A stretch of 64,000 nucleotides of DNA from Craterostigma plantagineum (lineage: Eukaryota > Streptophyta > Magnoliopsida > Lamiales > Linderniaceae): contig JAPQWV010001061.1 of assembly GCA_027422505.1 (NCBI GenBank), positions 62,001-126,000 on the forward strand, read 5' to 3'. The translations under genes and the position numbers were made by a program. The notes beneath the pieces were generated by a model that did no database searches, was not told the DNA's origin, and was given only the letters and a program-made list of their open reading frames with translations. The first letter of the stretch is position 1. Each line of letters starts with the position of its first letter. Positions 44,238 to 56,288 of the stretch are shown one piece after another.

Positions 44238-45764
44238 CCTATAGTATGGGCAATTCCATAGGGGCATCTGTTATGGCCAGGAATAAAACTCTACCTTCAG
44301 TGCTTCCGACGCGGGAAGGAGGGACACCGTGCTATAAATTATGAGACGCGCGAATCTGTTCCGTTGGACTGAGCTCAAACGCTCGGACAACCCTTTTGGT
44401 TCGGGTGCGGATGTTCAATCCAAAGCTAGAGGAAACAGAAATTCCTTCCACGGAAATGACGGGCTTTCAAAATATGAAGCCGTATTTGGTTCCATAGGAA
44501 AGATCGTAAGCTTCAATTACCCGAGAGGAGATATCCGTTTTGGGGTAAGACCTACCCAAATAGAATTATCGGACATTAGAGCTAAAGATTTCGTTATTTC
44601 TTAGGACAAATTGTGAATCTTTTCTCGCATCCATGGTTAGACGGAGGAATTGCCTCAGTCTTAACTGAAATCGTGCTAGTAGCTAATGAAAGCGCTGATG
44701 TACGTCCCAATGATCTTCTGGGGCTACACTTGATCAATTCGCAATCAAACCATATTCTGTCTTCATTAAATGATCTTTTCGCTGAAATATGATGTTGAAA
44801 CCACATTTCACTTCTTTCGCCACAACAAGCCTAAAAACCAATAATACCAGAGTATAACCCTATGCCCCAATATTTGTGCTCATCCTGAGAGACATCCATG
44901 TTCAGTATTAGAGTGCAGAAGCGTGGTGAATGCTCGTATTTCCCAATCATTTCCTGAACAAAAATGCAACTAACCTTATTACTTCTTAGCTCAACCTCAA
45001 GGCACTACAGATTCGACTGACGTAAGCGATCGTCGTGCCTACTCTATCAGGAATCAACCATCGAATCCGAGACAACAAGAAAGATCCTATATAAAATTTG
45101 ATTATATAGATAAGGTAGAATGAATCAAGACGACGATACCGTTTTGCTGGATAACATAAGTTATGATCATCCTCCGTGTATGACCTTCCATATTTTCCAT
45201 TTGATTCTCATCCTAGAATAGCCGGAGTTTTGGAAATTCAGTCAGAGTGAAGTCAAGAATTAGGATTATCTTGCTGCAATTGCGTACCGCAGCGACTTCT
45301 TAGACAAGAACAAATCCATGCAAGAATCTTACTTGCTTCGGATAATCTTTGGGGTTATCCTTACCCGAACAAGATCTGTAAAACTAGTGATGACCCAACT
45401 TTTCGTGCTTGATTTAGAATTCTCTATCCTATTTTTCCTCTATCTCCAAAGTTAATCCAAATTCCCTACTAAATTACTATCGCCTAGGGAAGGATAACTT
45501 TCGATATGAGATTATCAACCAAGTAGAAAAGTTACCCACAACTTCAATCCTCTGTTCTCAAACTAGAGTTGCAAAACTCAAAAGAATGGTTCTATTTTCA
45601 TAAGAGTTCGTTCTTTTCAAATATATCCACTAAGGATTTCCGCTAAGAACTATTAGGTGATTATCTATCACCTAAACAACCCAACTCGATTCCGTACCGA
45701 TAGTTACCCGGAATTATTCCAGTTAACGGAATTTCGGGAGCGAAATTCTTTTAAGGGGGGAGAA
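44238..45764 (+). other. element C internal remnant, no recognised gene
   Basis: An 87-codon frame at 44341-44604 has no domain I recognise ('KYEAVFGSIGKIVSFNYPRG'). The rest is non-coding. The region ends with 'tttcgggagcgaaattcttt' and the polypurine tract, as expected just upstream of a Tekay-type 3' LTR. Confidence 0.5.
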
Positions 45765-48700
45765 TGTAATACCCTTAAATTCTAACTAGGGGATTAGGAT
45801 ATAAATAATATTGTAAGTCTTCGGGTTAAGAAAGTTAATATTTGAACGGATCAAAAGCCGAATGAGGAACTTGGCCAAACTCAATAGAATTTAATAAATA
45901 AAATAGACCAAAGTAGTATCGGGGCATTTAGAGGCCCAGTTAGGACTAATTAATAAAGAAATTTGGCCAAATTAAAAGCTTTATTTTAAAAGCTAATAAT
46001 ATTAGGACCCAAGTGATAAATTCAAAAGACCCAGGTCAATTTTCATGTTGGCCCAAACTCAATGGAAAATACTCCAATAAATAATTTAGACCAACTAATA
46101 TTTGAAGTCCAACTAAATTAATAAAGTCCAATAAATAATTTAGGCCAAGTAATAATAGAGCCCAACTAACTTAATTAAGAGGACCCAAATGAAGTGTATT
46201 CTTATAAAAAGTGGGCCCAACTAACTAGAAATACAATAAGCAATATGTATGGTCCATTTAATTAAATTACCTTGGCCCAAATGCTTAGAGATAAGGATAA
46301 AACAAACGGACATTACTTAGTGCAAGGTAAGTACACGTGTGGGCATCCTCATCCCAGTACTAGCCTTATGCAAAACAATCATTGAGCCACAAATAAAAAG
46401 TACTGAGAGAGCGAGCGAGAGAGAGAGAGAGAGAAGAAGAAGAAAAAGAAGAAGAAAGAAAGAAAGAAAACAAAAAAGAAGAAAAACCTAAGAAAGGAGA
46501 AACGAAGAAGACGAAGTGGAGCAAAGGATTTTTGGTAAGCTCCTCACAACCAAGTAGCACAAATCTAGCTTAAGGAAGTGAGGTAGGCTTTTAAAAATTC
46601 GGTCTTCGTGTGGTTCGAACCTTATTTTCCATATTTGAGTTGGTGATCCATCTAGGTGCTTTCATGTTCGAATGAAAATCAAAATATAGGTTTAAAATCT
46701 GTATTGTTGGTGTCTTTTGACGAGATGAGGTTTTGGAGATCGTTGAAGGTTTGAAGAATCGAATGTTTTAGTATTTAGGGCTTACGAGTAGAAATAGTGA
46801 ATTTTAAATAAGGGGAGAGTTTACGAAAGGCTAGGTCAAGCTTAAGGATATAACTTAACAAAAACTGACTTGGATGTAAGGTAGTTTATTATACGTATCT
46901 CGATTTATATGATATCCATAGGGTTACTTGAATTTAATATGCGGTTAAGATAGATTTTTGGAGGATTCATGATTTATATGTCAAGGAAGTAAAATCTTAG
47001 AATCATGAAAAATAGCCATATTAAGGGTTATTTTGTAAGTTGAGATGGAAGTTTCGGCCTTAGCACATGTGTAGTTGTGTATCAATCGTAAGTTTTTCGA
47101 ATGTTTTAGTATTTAGGAAACTCAGTTTTGTCAATAGTAAATCTTTACTCATGGTTGTTGTCAAGTTAAGAAAGTGTGTTTATTATTATCAAAAGGATAT
47201 GAAATCTATAAAGGTTTGATAAATGTTTGGGCGTACGATTTTGTGGGTTTAGGATATTCTTTGATAATATATAAACTTTTGAAGGTTTCGACCGATTCTA
47301 AGTTTCAGGCAATTTTGAGTTTCAATCGATTTTAGTTCGCGGGCCGTTTTTATTTTGTGAGCTATGAGTGAAATAGAATTTCCAAACTAATAGGGAAAAT
47401 CGGCCGAATGGGTTTCGGGTCGCGAAAGTGTTTCGCGGGCCCAAACAGTTGTTTCGATGTGTGAGTAAAACATGTTTTGCGGGCCATTTCGGAATCTCGC
47501 GGGCTATAGTCTTTCGCGGGCCGACTTGAAGGGTGATTCCTGTGAGAGGCATCGCGGGCCGATTGACTTTCGCAGGGTGATTCCTGTGAAACGCGTCGCG
47601 GGCCGACTTTAGGTTTCGCGGGCCGATTGACTTTCGCGGGGTGATTCCTGTGAGAGAAATCGGGCGATTCCGCTGAGTTAAATCGGGCTTCGCGCGTCCA
47701 ATCGAGTGACTCGCAAACTTAAATCAGGCTTCGCGCGTCCAATCGGGCGGTTCTGCCAACGCGGCGAAAGTCCCGTGAGTTTGACCAGCTTTTGAAACTG
47801 GGATGGAGTGATTTAAGATTTGGGCTTTGACCGGATTTGTGTGAGTTTGACCGACGATTTAAATTTTGGGCTTTTGCCTTATTTTAGGCCCAATCATTTT
47901 AAATAAAATTATTTTCGACCCAAATCTGTTTTAAAATAAAGTATTTTCATATGTTTCCTAATATTTTCGGGTCAACCTATACCTTAAAATTTAGAGGTTA
48001 TTTTGGGATTTAAAACCTTATGCCTAGCTTGATATTTTACGGGTTAGCTTGGCTTAGCAAAATCCGTGAGGTTCGCGAACTTGGGAACTTAGGTGAAGTG
48101 ACGTGTGTAGTTCTCTGGTGGATTTCTCTTTCATTGACTAAAAGTATGGAATCTTGGATTACTAATTGGTCGAATAACTGGTCGATCCGAAAATCTTTTT
48201 GAATGATATTCAAGAAAAAAGTATGAGTCTAAACTAGTTCATGAGTCCTAAGAGTCTTCAAGTATTTTAGTTAACAAACTCTTTTCAAGCAATGATCTTT
48301 CAAATATAGTATTAAATATATAATAATGCAATACTTAGGAAATTCAATAAAGCCGATATTTCAAGTAATTTAGATGATATACTGATGTGATGATTTTGTG
48401 CCTAAGATCGAGGTTAGCAACATCGGTGAGCTATTAACGGGTAATCGACGGACGACAGGTAAGTGGAAATTCACCTACGACACATAACATGCTTGTATGT
48501 GCCTAACGTATGTGCCAAAGTGATTAAATGTTTATGTGCCTATGTGGATTAACTGATGTGATTGTAATTACGGTAAGCATGATAGCAATAATGCACTATG
48601 AATTTCACGAGCATGCACGAAATATTTGGGGGGTTTATGATGATGAGCGTGCATGATTTATGTCGAAAATAGCGAACGATGGTTACCGAAGTGGGCTATT

Positions 48701-49355
48701 GGTAACAAGTTCTAAAATTAAAGCGATGGGCGGCTTCTGGGGTATCGTGACGGCGTTGATGCACCGTTGGCGACGTTGATGCGTCTCTACTATGTGAACG
48801 ACGTATGCCCTTATATCCCTTATTAGCATGGTTGGTTGATGCCCTCATGCTTTAGTATGGTTGGGTTGATGCCCTCATACTTTGGGCTGATGCCCGTGGT
48901 TGGATTAGAGCTCTTTACGGTGTACGCCTGGTAAAAGCGTGTCGGGGCCCTGAGTGAACGTAGTATGAGCTTTAAGTGCATTGGCGAGGATGCCTTTGCG
49001 GGGGATTTATCACGTGCATATCATGCATATTTTCACTTACTTAACATATTGCTTACCCCTTACGTTATGTGTTGTAGGTAGAGTCGGACGTTGGGAGACG
49101 TCTCGACTAAGGCAAGCTGACGGCGGTTACTCCACGGTGTTTTGAGGGCAAGGCTGTACATGGATGACGACCTGTGGAGATGTGAGGATGTTTTGTATTG
49201 TGAATATTTTTGGGGCTTCGGCCTTTGTATAACTAGACAATGTAGATCATGTTTTGTTATAATGTATTTATTAATGAAAAAGTTTTTTTTATATAATTCG
49301 GGTCTACATTGGGAAAATCCGCCATAAATTAGTATTAGAAGTGAGGGTCGCCACA
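45765..49355 (+). mobile_element. element C 3' LTR, 3.6 kb
   Basis: TGTAATACCC...GCCACA, 3,591 bp. It includes a GA/GAA-rich tract (46386-46475), a GC-rich tandem repeat region (47320-47770) and, near its end, 'ttgatgccctcatgctttag' repeats (48830-48900) and the 'ggagatgtgaggatgttttg' block. Unusually long, but such lengths occur in this lineage. Confidence 0.85.
47320..47775. repeat. GC-rich tandem repeats in element C LTR
   Basis: Repeats of 'tcgcgggccgattgactttc' and 'gggtgattcctgtgaga' (three copies of the latter), then 'cttcgcgcgtccaatcg' (two copies). Strikingly CG-rich relative to its surroundings. Confidence 0.85.
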
Positions 49356-49377
49356 CCGTGATCGTTACGAAAATCAG

Positions 49378-49383
49378 TATAAA
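49378..49383 (+). promoter_or_regulatory. TATAAA, candidate core promoter of family B LTR copy 1
   Basis: 'cagTATAAAggcccg' conserved with 52110. In this copy element C now separates it from the palindrome array by 5.4 kb. Confidence 0.55.
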
Positions 49384-50312
49384 GGCCCGAGTTTGACTCA
49401 GAAAGAGGAGACTCCTGCTAGATATCAATCCTAATTCCTCAGAGACGAATACAGACGCCAGAAATGCAGAACTCCACCGGAGAAGTGCAAGAGACGGATC
49501 AACGCATAACTCACGTCGAATTGAACGAGAACAACGGCTCATCCACGATACCCACCCAGATTCAGCCGTACTCAAGATTATGAGTCCTTCGTTTCTTATT
49601 CCCTTTATCGTTTTTCTATCAATTATGAGTAGCTAAATCCGCTATGTGTTTGATAAGATGAACGCTATGATTATTCGTATTTATGACATATTTTATTGTG
49701 ACTCGTGTGTCTGACTATTTATCTATCAATGAATTTGTTTATTCGCTTTAATATGTCTATGTGTTAAAATGAATGTATAGAAAAACGTTTAGGGTGACAG
49801 CTAAAACGATTAGGCAGTTCGTAGATGATAGGATTCGAGTATAGGACGAAAGCAAATACTATCCTCGCCCTTAGTAATTACTGAATTTTAGATGCCCGCG
49901 AGCGTTTAGAGCGACAGCAAATTCGCGAGTGGTAGGAAATTACTGCGATCTGGTCTAGAATCACGTAGGAACGATATTTCATTGTCTTAGGTGATATTAC
50001 CTAGCGGGATTCGAATCCGAGTGATCTTTATTATCTGAAAGCTCTTTTATCAGTTTAGGCGTATTCTTTGAATCTGTCGTCGATTTAGGAGTAATATGTT
50101 AGGATAGTTCATAAACAATCTACGCACTTTGTTTAGGCTAGATATCGAGTCGATAGGTTAATACTAGTAATCAATTTATTCCTCATGTTCGATACTCGTT
50201 TACTCACTTTACTGCACTACAAACGATAGGTACACCGCCTATCGCACGTCGGTGATAGTAATTAAGTATTTGATTTATATTATCACTTGTCGCACTTGCA
50301 AATTATATTAGC

Positions 50313-51607
50313 ACACCACGTGTCGATCATGTTTTTTAGGTTGAGAATTTATGAAACAAATTTCATGACGTGGTCATGAGCTTTAAATTTTGTTAGAAAG
50401 GCAATGATATTGAACTCAGGCATGATTGTTTGCGATTGTCTCAAGTTGGTCTGCATTGTTATGAAATCTTGTGAGCAATTAGGATATGCATGATTGATGG
50501 AATCGTATCTGCCTGAATAGATATAGCACTGTTTTGAGAGATTCGTACACATAACCCTAATTCGTTGTGAGAGTTTGAGCCTGACGAGCTTATGCTCATT
50601 TTTTTGGTTGTGTGACGTGCTAGTCTATATCCCTCTAGAACATGCCCTCTGATACGTGCTGAAACTGTTTTGGTGCATAGTGTGGAAATGATGAGGGCGA
50701 GAGGAATTAAGTCCAGGGCCAGATTTCCCTACCATGACTAACCCCATTAGTTAGCCACTTTGAGCCTGAGCCTACTCGTTTACTTACCTCGTATATGAAC
50801 CTGAGTTGATTAGAATAGAGTAAAAGTCGAACTTGAGAGTTACTGGGGCATAAGCCTCCAGAGATTCTGAAATCACCGATCCCTTGCATAAGCATGCCAT
50901 AATCCTTTTGCAAGATATAGGTTTTGGTAATAAGTATCCTAGGTACACAGCATTCGCTGTGACGATGTATTCTTTGCGACAAAAGCCAAACCTTGATGTT
51001 TAGGGAATGAGGGCAGTGCACAAAAGTAGAGCGTGACTAAGGCGAAAGTGCAGAAAATGAAAGGGAATTGAGTCGAGAGGGTCGGGCAGAAAAGTCTAGG
51101 ATTTCATAGCGAGAACATTGAGTTCTTATGTTGGGGCATGTGACTGTCAGTTTGATCATGCTATGTTCTTTGATATTTTTTGCTTACGTGTCCTAGCTCT
51201 AACATTACGTATTCATTATACATGCCTGTCGCTTCATGATTATTCGACCCGTTTTCCACCCGAAATGACACTCAGATTTATGCTTGCCACTTTAAGTAGA
51301 TGCGATTAGCTTGCAAGTTTATGGTAGGGTGGACTAGTGCACGAATTGAGCAATTCACTATATGCTAGCCTATACACTGAGTGATTTTGAGCGAATCCCT
51401 GTGAGTTATGAGTCTCGATTGGCAGTGCGAAAGAAGTTTAGGGCGACAAGTGCAAGTCATTAGTGTGATATCATGATTGTTTGCTTGATTCATTTGTGCT
51501 TTCTAGCTTTGATGATAAATTGAACGATTGTGCCGTTATCTGATTTGATGCCTTCTCTGACTTCTAATTTACTTAGGAACAAGCAAATGCTTAAGTGTGG
51601 GGAGGTT
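50313..51607 (+). mobile_element. family B 3' internal region and polypurine tract
   Basis: Joined directly to LTR copy 1 without gag or pol. Contains 'agttagccactttgagcctg' (also in family A) and the region repeated at 1-335. Ends 'cttaagtgtggggaggtt', the polypurine tract before LTR copy 2. No ORF of interest. Confidence 0.75.
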
Positions 51608-51794
51608 TGATAAACGTTTTAATGGTTTATCGCAGTATTAATTGGATTATAATAGAGCTCTAGCAATCATTTTATGCGTTTATTTGCCATATTTACACTT
51701 TCTTTGAATTTGAAGGAGTTTAGGACGACTTTCCGGCGAAAAGAAGCGAAACTGAGACAAAACGGAGCAAGTATGCAGAAAACAGCACACTGTC

Positions 51795-52092
51795 CACGGC
51801 CGTGACACTCCTTGCACCAGCCGTGACCTTCGGCAGAATCCAGACTTTAAAGCAGTCACGGCCGTGACACTCCTTGCACCAGGCCGTGACTCGAGGCAGA
51901 AGAAACCCATAGACGCTGATAGTTGTCACGGCTGTGACATGTCATGTAAGAGGTCGTGACACTGGACAGAGCATCTAATCAAGAGTGTCACGGCCATGAC
52001 ACCCAATGTACTTGGCCGTGACGTATGGCAGAAAGCTATGGGTATCAAGTCGATGATTGTCACGACCGTAACGGCCCATGTCCCAGGCCGTG
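51795..52092. repeat. CACGGCCGTG palindrome array, family B LTR copy 2
   Basis: Five units at about 51795, 51857, 51927, 51989 and 52061. The first two are perfect palindromes; the others have one to two changes (cacggctgtg, cacggccatg, cacgaccgta). Each is followed by a half-site (GGCCGTGAC or variant). The array ends about 18 bp before TATAAA. Confidence 0.9.
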
Positions 52093-52109
52093 ACCGTTAC
52101 GAAAATCAG

Positions 52110-52115
52110 TATAAA
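52110..52115 (+). promoter_or_regulatory. TATAAA, candidate core promoter of family B LTR copy 2
   Basis: The only good TATA box close downstream of the array, in 'atcagTATAAAggcccg', conserved between both LTR copies. Inferred start of the transcribed R region. Confidence 0.6.
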
Positions 52116-53035
52116 GGCCCGAATTCGACTCAGAAAGAGGAGACACTACCAGATATCACCCTAATTCCTCAGAGACGAATAACAATCGCCATAAATGCAG
52201 AATTCCACCGGAGAAGTGCAAGAGACGGATCAACGCACAAACTCACGCCGAATTGAACGAAGAACGACGGCTCATCCACGATACCACCCAGATTCAGCCG
52301 TACTCAAGATTATGAGTCCTTCTTCTCGTTTCTAGCATTTTTCTCCAATTATGAGTAGCTAAATCCCTATGTGCTTGGGATTAGATAAATGCTAGGACTT
52401 CTGTATTCAAGACATATGTTTATCGTGGCTCGTGCGTCTGACTATATCTATCTATGAATTTGTTTCTTCGCTTATATATGTCTATGTGTTAAAGTGAATG
52501 TATGGAAAATCGTTTAGGGAGACATCTAAACAACGATTAGGTCGTTCGTAGATGATAGGATTCGAGTATAAGGCGAAAGCAAATACTCGATCCTCGCCGT
52601 TAGTAATTACTGAATTTTAGATCCCGCGAGCATTTAGGGGACAGCAAATTCGCGAGTGGGTAGGAAATTACTGCGATCTAGTCTAGAATCACGTAGGAAC
52701 GATATTTCATTGTCTTAGGTGATAGTACCTAGCGGGATTCGAATCCCGAGTGCATCTTTATTATCTGAAAGCTCTTATCAGTTAGGCATGTTCTTTGAAT
52801 CTCTCGTTGATTTAGGAGTATTCTGTTAGGATAGTTCATAAAAAAATCTAAGCACTTTGTTTAGGCTAGATATCGAGTCGATAGGTGAATACTAGTAATT
52901 ATTTATTCCTCGTGTTCGATACTCGTTTACTCACTTTACTGCACTACAAACGATAGGTCCACTGCCTATCGCACATCGATGATAGTAATTAAGTATTCGT
53001 TTATATTATCACTTGTCGCACATGCAAAATATATT

Positions 53036-53434
53036 ATTAGGAACACCGTAGTTCGGTACTTTAGACACTTTTATTTGACGTGTTCTTTGCTTTTTACTAT
53101 TACGTATTTGTGTTATTTGGGTTATTTGTTTTCCTACATCATTATTAGTCTCATATTATTTTTGACGTATTTACTTATTTCCTTGCTAATTTCAATTTCA
53201 CTTCTTGAAGGTACGATTCAGCGGTGAATGACCCGAAGCCACCCATAAGGTCCCATCGTTGAAGCAGACCCAGACTTTGTGCGAACGTTATGAAGGCAAC
53301 TCAAGCGCGAAATCCGAAGGAGCTTTCACTAGCTCTCAGGATCCTTTAGTCTACTATTCAGAGGACAGTTCGCATGAGTCGACCAAAAACTCTCGTGTAG
53401 AGGCATCCGTAGATAGCCAGGCACAGAAGTAAAA
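53036..53434 (+). other. family B leader
   Basis: T-rich, then an open acidic stretch before the gag ATG. No primer binding site is recognisable. Confidence 0.5.
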
Positions 53435-55490
53435 ATGGGGGACCACAGAGTGCCCGTCCATCACATTCCAGAGGAGGAGCCATCACTACAAGATCTCCTC
53501 AAGAATGTCGCGCTAGGCGGTACTGAGTCGGCGATTGTCATCCCGCCGATCGAGAACAACAACTTCGAGATGAAGCATTCTTGGTTCAGATTATTTTCCA
53601 GACGGCCCAGTTTGAGGGAAATCCAGACGACGATCCCTACTCATACCTGAAGGCCTTTATGACGGTGACCGACACCATCAAGATCAAACGGTGTCCCCGG
53701 CGTCGCGATTAAGTGATGCTGTTCCCTTTCAAGCTCAAGTTCAGGGCGATGGACTGCTTGGATATGTTGCCACCCAGATCGATCACCACTTGGGAGGAGA
53801 TGCCGCCGCCTTCCTCAATCATTACTTCCCACTATCAAAGGTGCTAAGGTTGAAGACGGAGATCTCCCTTTTCCACCAAAAGGACTCAGAAAACCTCTAC
53901 GAGGTGTGGGAGCGATACAAGGCGCTACTGAAAAGGTGCCCACAGCACGGGATGTCGAAGCAGCCCTGATCAACAGATTCCATGAGGGGCTCAATGACCA
54001 GACTGTCCATATGTTAGACGGAGCCGCAGGAGGAGGACTCGTGAACCTCAATGCCACCGACGCTTGGAATCTGATTGAGGACTACTCAAGGAACAGCTTC
54101 ATGAGGGGCAATACGAGGATGAAGACGCCAGGAGTGTTCGAGGTGAGTGAGGAGACGGCTACGAATGCCAAATTCGAAGTGCTCAAGCAACAGATCGCTG
54201 CAACAAACTCCCAGTTGCGAAAGTCACTGGCGCACTACTCCGGAACGGGCAGACACAGCCCGTGGATGCCGTGACGACCACCGCACGACGCAGCACACGC
54301 CATACGTGCCATTGTGCGGGATCTGTGGCGCAGCCCACGAAATATCTAAATGCCAACTTGGGCAATCGCTGGAGCACGTAGACTACACATTTCGACGGAA
54401 TTTCCGTCGAAGTTCGTAAATAAAAAAATAAAATATGATACATTTCAACGGAAATTTCGTCGAAATGTATCATATTTTATTTTGTTTTATTTTCGAGTTT
54501 CGACGGAAATTCCATCGAAATAAAATATAATATTTTTATTTTCGAATTTGAATTCCGTCGAATGGGGAATTATCAAGGTGGCCAGAAGCTTCCAGCCTCG
54601 AGCAAATCCCACTTGGCCTATGGGAATCAGAACCACCAAGGCAAGGACGCCGAGATTTCAGCCTAGGCCGTCCGATTTCTAATACGGGACGCCACGCCAG
54701 TATCAAAAAGCACTAGCAGGAGGATCTCATGATATGAGGGAGATGAAGGACATGATGAAGGCGCTCCTCATGAACTTCAGCAGCACCACCGAAGCCCACG
54801 AGAGCCGAATGATGAAGATGGAGGAGTACATGGAAACGAATGACGTACGTGCCCAGAACATGGATCCTTGCTAAAGAAGCTGGAGCAACAGTGGGCCAGA
54901 TGGCAAAAAAATGGCGAGGCGTACTCAGAGATCACTCCCAAGCTACACGAGCCAAATCCGAAGGAGTACTGCAAGGCGGTGACTTAGAGGAATGGGCGAG
55001 AACTACAAGAGTGCCCTCCAAGAAGAAGGCGAAGGAGAACGCCAACTTCGAGAGCCACGATGAGCTCGAAGTGGAGGAAATCAGAGGAGACAATGTCGAG
55101 AAGGCGAAGCTGAGAAGGAGGCGGTCGATCTCGAAAAGGAAAAGGAGAAGGAGATCCACGACCACCAGTGAAGCCATACCAACCGAAGATTCCTTACCCG
55201 GCTCGACTGAAGAAAGACAAAGACGAGGCACAATTCGGTAAATTTATGGGTATGTGTAAGGAATTGCATATTAACTTACCGTTTGTTGAAGCCGTTACGC
55301 AGATGCCCAGCTTCGCCAAGTTCCTGAAGGACGGACTGACGAACAGAAGGAAGCTCGACACACGTCCACCGTATGCCTGCGAGGAGAGTGTTCGACGATA
55401 CTCCAAAGCAAGATCCCGAAGAAACATGAGGACCCAGGGGTTTCACTATTCCATGTCTTATAGGAGATTTAGTGATTGAGCGTGCGTTAG
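53435..55490 (+). pseudogene. Athila-like family B gag, copy 2
   Basis: Starts MGDHRVPVHHIPEEEPSLQD. The retrotrans_gag domain follows ('PYSYLKAFMTVTDTIKI', 'KVLRLKTEISLFHQKDSENL', 'RYKALLKRCPQHG'), then 'LNATDAWNLIEDYSRN', a short CGICGAAH cluster, and after the palindromic insert at 54387-54561 the C-terminal part (PYQPKIPYPARL, 'GMCKELHINLPFVEAV'). Many frameshifts. Gag of this family would build the particle; this copy cannot. Confidence 0.85.
54387..54561. mobile_element. 175-bp palindromic insert in family B gag
   Basis: Absent from the other gag copy (41841, 'gattac|atgggc'). It consists of four related palindromes of the type TTCGACGGAAATTTCGTCGAA separated by AT-rich 'aaaataaaatatgata'. 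The 'gacggaaatttcgtc' motif resembles internal repeats of some CACTA elements, but no CACTA ends are seen; class unknown. Confidence 0.75.
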
Positions 55491-55990
55491 CTGATCTAGG
55501 CGCTAGTATTAATCTCATGCCATATTCTATGTTTAAGCGTTTAGACTAGGTGAACCACGACCCACTAGGATGAGCCTCCAATTAGCTGATAGATCATTAA
55601 AGTATCCTCAAGGTGTTATCCAAGATGTCCTAGTTAAGGTCGATAAGTTTGTTATCCGTGCCGATTTTGTTATTCTAGACATGGAGGAAGATGAAAATGT
55701 CCCCTTGATCTTAGGTAGACCGTTCTTAGCGACGGGAGAGACCATGATAGATGTTGGAAATGGGACATTAACCTTGACAGTAGATGGCGAAAATGTTACG
55801 TTCGATATGGCTGATTCGATGAAAAAGAGTGACGACCAGGATGATAAATGTTATTTCTTAGACGTCTTTGAGCACGACTTTCTCTTTTCTGTGCAAGGTC
55901 TGTCACAGTCGGCGAGCAGGACATGCACACTATTATGGCAATCGATGAGTGTGGGGAGGAGGTCGACGAGCCCAACATAGCCATCGATGA
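55480..55990 (+). pseudogene. family B aspartic protease
   Basis: The catalytic block reads ADLGASINLMP near 55488 (Athila lineages often have DLGA where others have DSGA), then 'LADRSLKYPQGVIQDVLVKV' and the second half 'DENVPLILGRPFLATGETMI' and DVGNGTLTL. A frameshift near 55560 lies between the two halves. It would process the gag-pol polyprotein. Confidence 0.82.
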
Positions 55991-56288
55991 GAGCAGCTTG
56001 AGGCCAAGGAAAAAGAGCTCAGTTGAGGAGCCACCGAACATGGAATTTAAGCCGTTTCCCGACCACCTCGAGTACGCATTTCTTGGCGTCAATGGAGGGC
56101 TACCAGCTATCATCTCATCGAGCCTCGACGACGGACAGAAGGGGCAGCTCTTGGGTGTGTTGAAAAAAAGGTCTTCGCGTGGAAGATATCCGACATAATG
56201 GGTATCAACCCGAGCTACTGTACGCACACGATCCTCATGGAGGACGATTTCAAGCCGGTCTCAACGTTAAAGGCGGCTCAATCCCAAC

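Larger units (their letters stand above)
43927..49355 (+). mobile_element. LTR retrotransposon C (Tekay/Del-like ends), internally deleted
   Basis: Perfect 5-bp duplication CCGTG (43922-43926, 49356-49360). Starts TGTAATACCC, ends GGGTCGCCACA. Contains a 311-bp start of the 5' LTR, 1.5 kb of other sequence, the polypurine tract 'ttaaggggggagaa' and a complete 3' LTR. No gag or pol remains. TGTAATACCC ends with a 'ggggggagaa' tract are familiar from Tekay-type chromoviruses; that assignment is inference. Confidence 0.85.
43166..50312 (+). mobile_element. Athila-like family B LTR, copy 1, interrupted by element C
   Basis: Segments 43166-43926 and 49361-50312 together align with the family B LTR at 51608-53035. 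The first few bases (TGATAAACG) are lost at the copia junction. About 270 extra bases at roughly 43377-43660 are absent from the other copy. Element C (43927-49355) is inserted with its own target duplication. The palindrome array lies upstream of the insertion and the TATAAA just downstream. Confidence 0.8.
51608..53035 (+). mobile_element. family B LTR, copy 2
   Basis: Starts TGATAAACG after the polypurine tract. Similarity to copy 1 ends near 53035, taken as the approximate LTR end. No TGGCGCC primer site follows, so a small deletion at the LTR/internal junction is likely. Confidence 0.75.

Noticed and set aside
44341..44604. Organelle-derived gene insertion
   Set aside because: The frame looked gene-like but I could not match it to any plastid or mitochondrial gene; left as unrecognised.
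47330..47552. Minus-strand frame in the element C LTR
   Set aside because: Produced by the CG-rich tandem repeats, with no family match.
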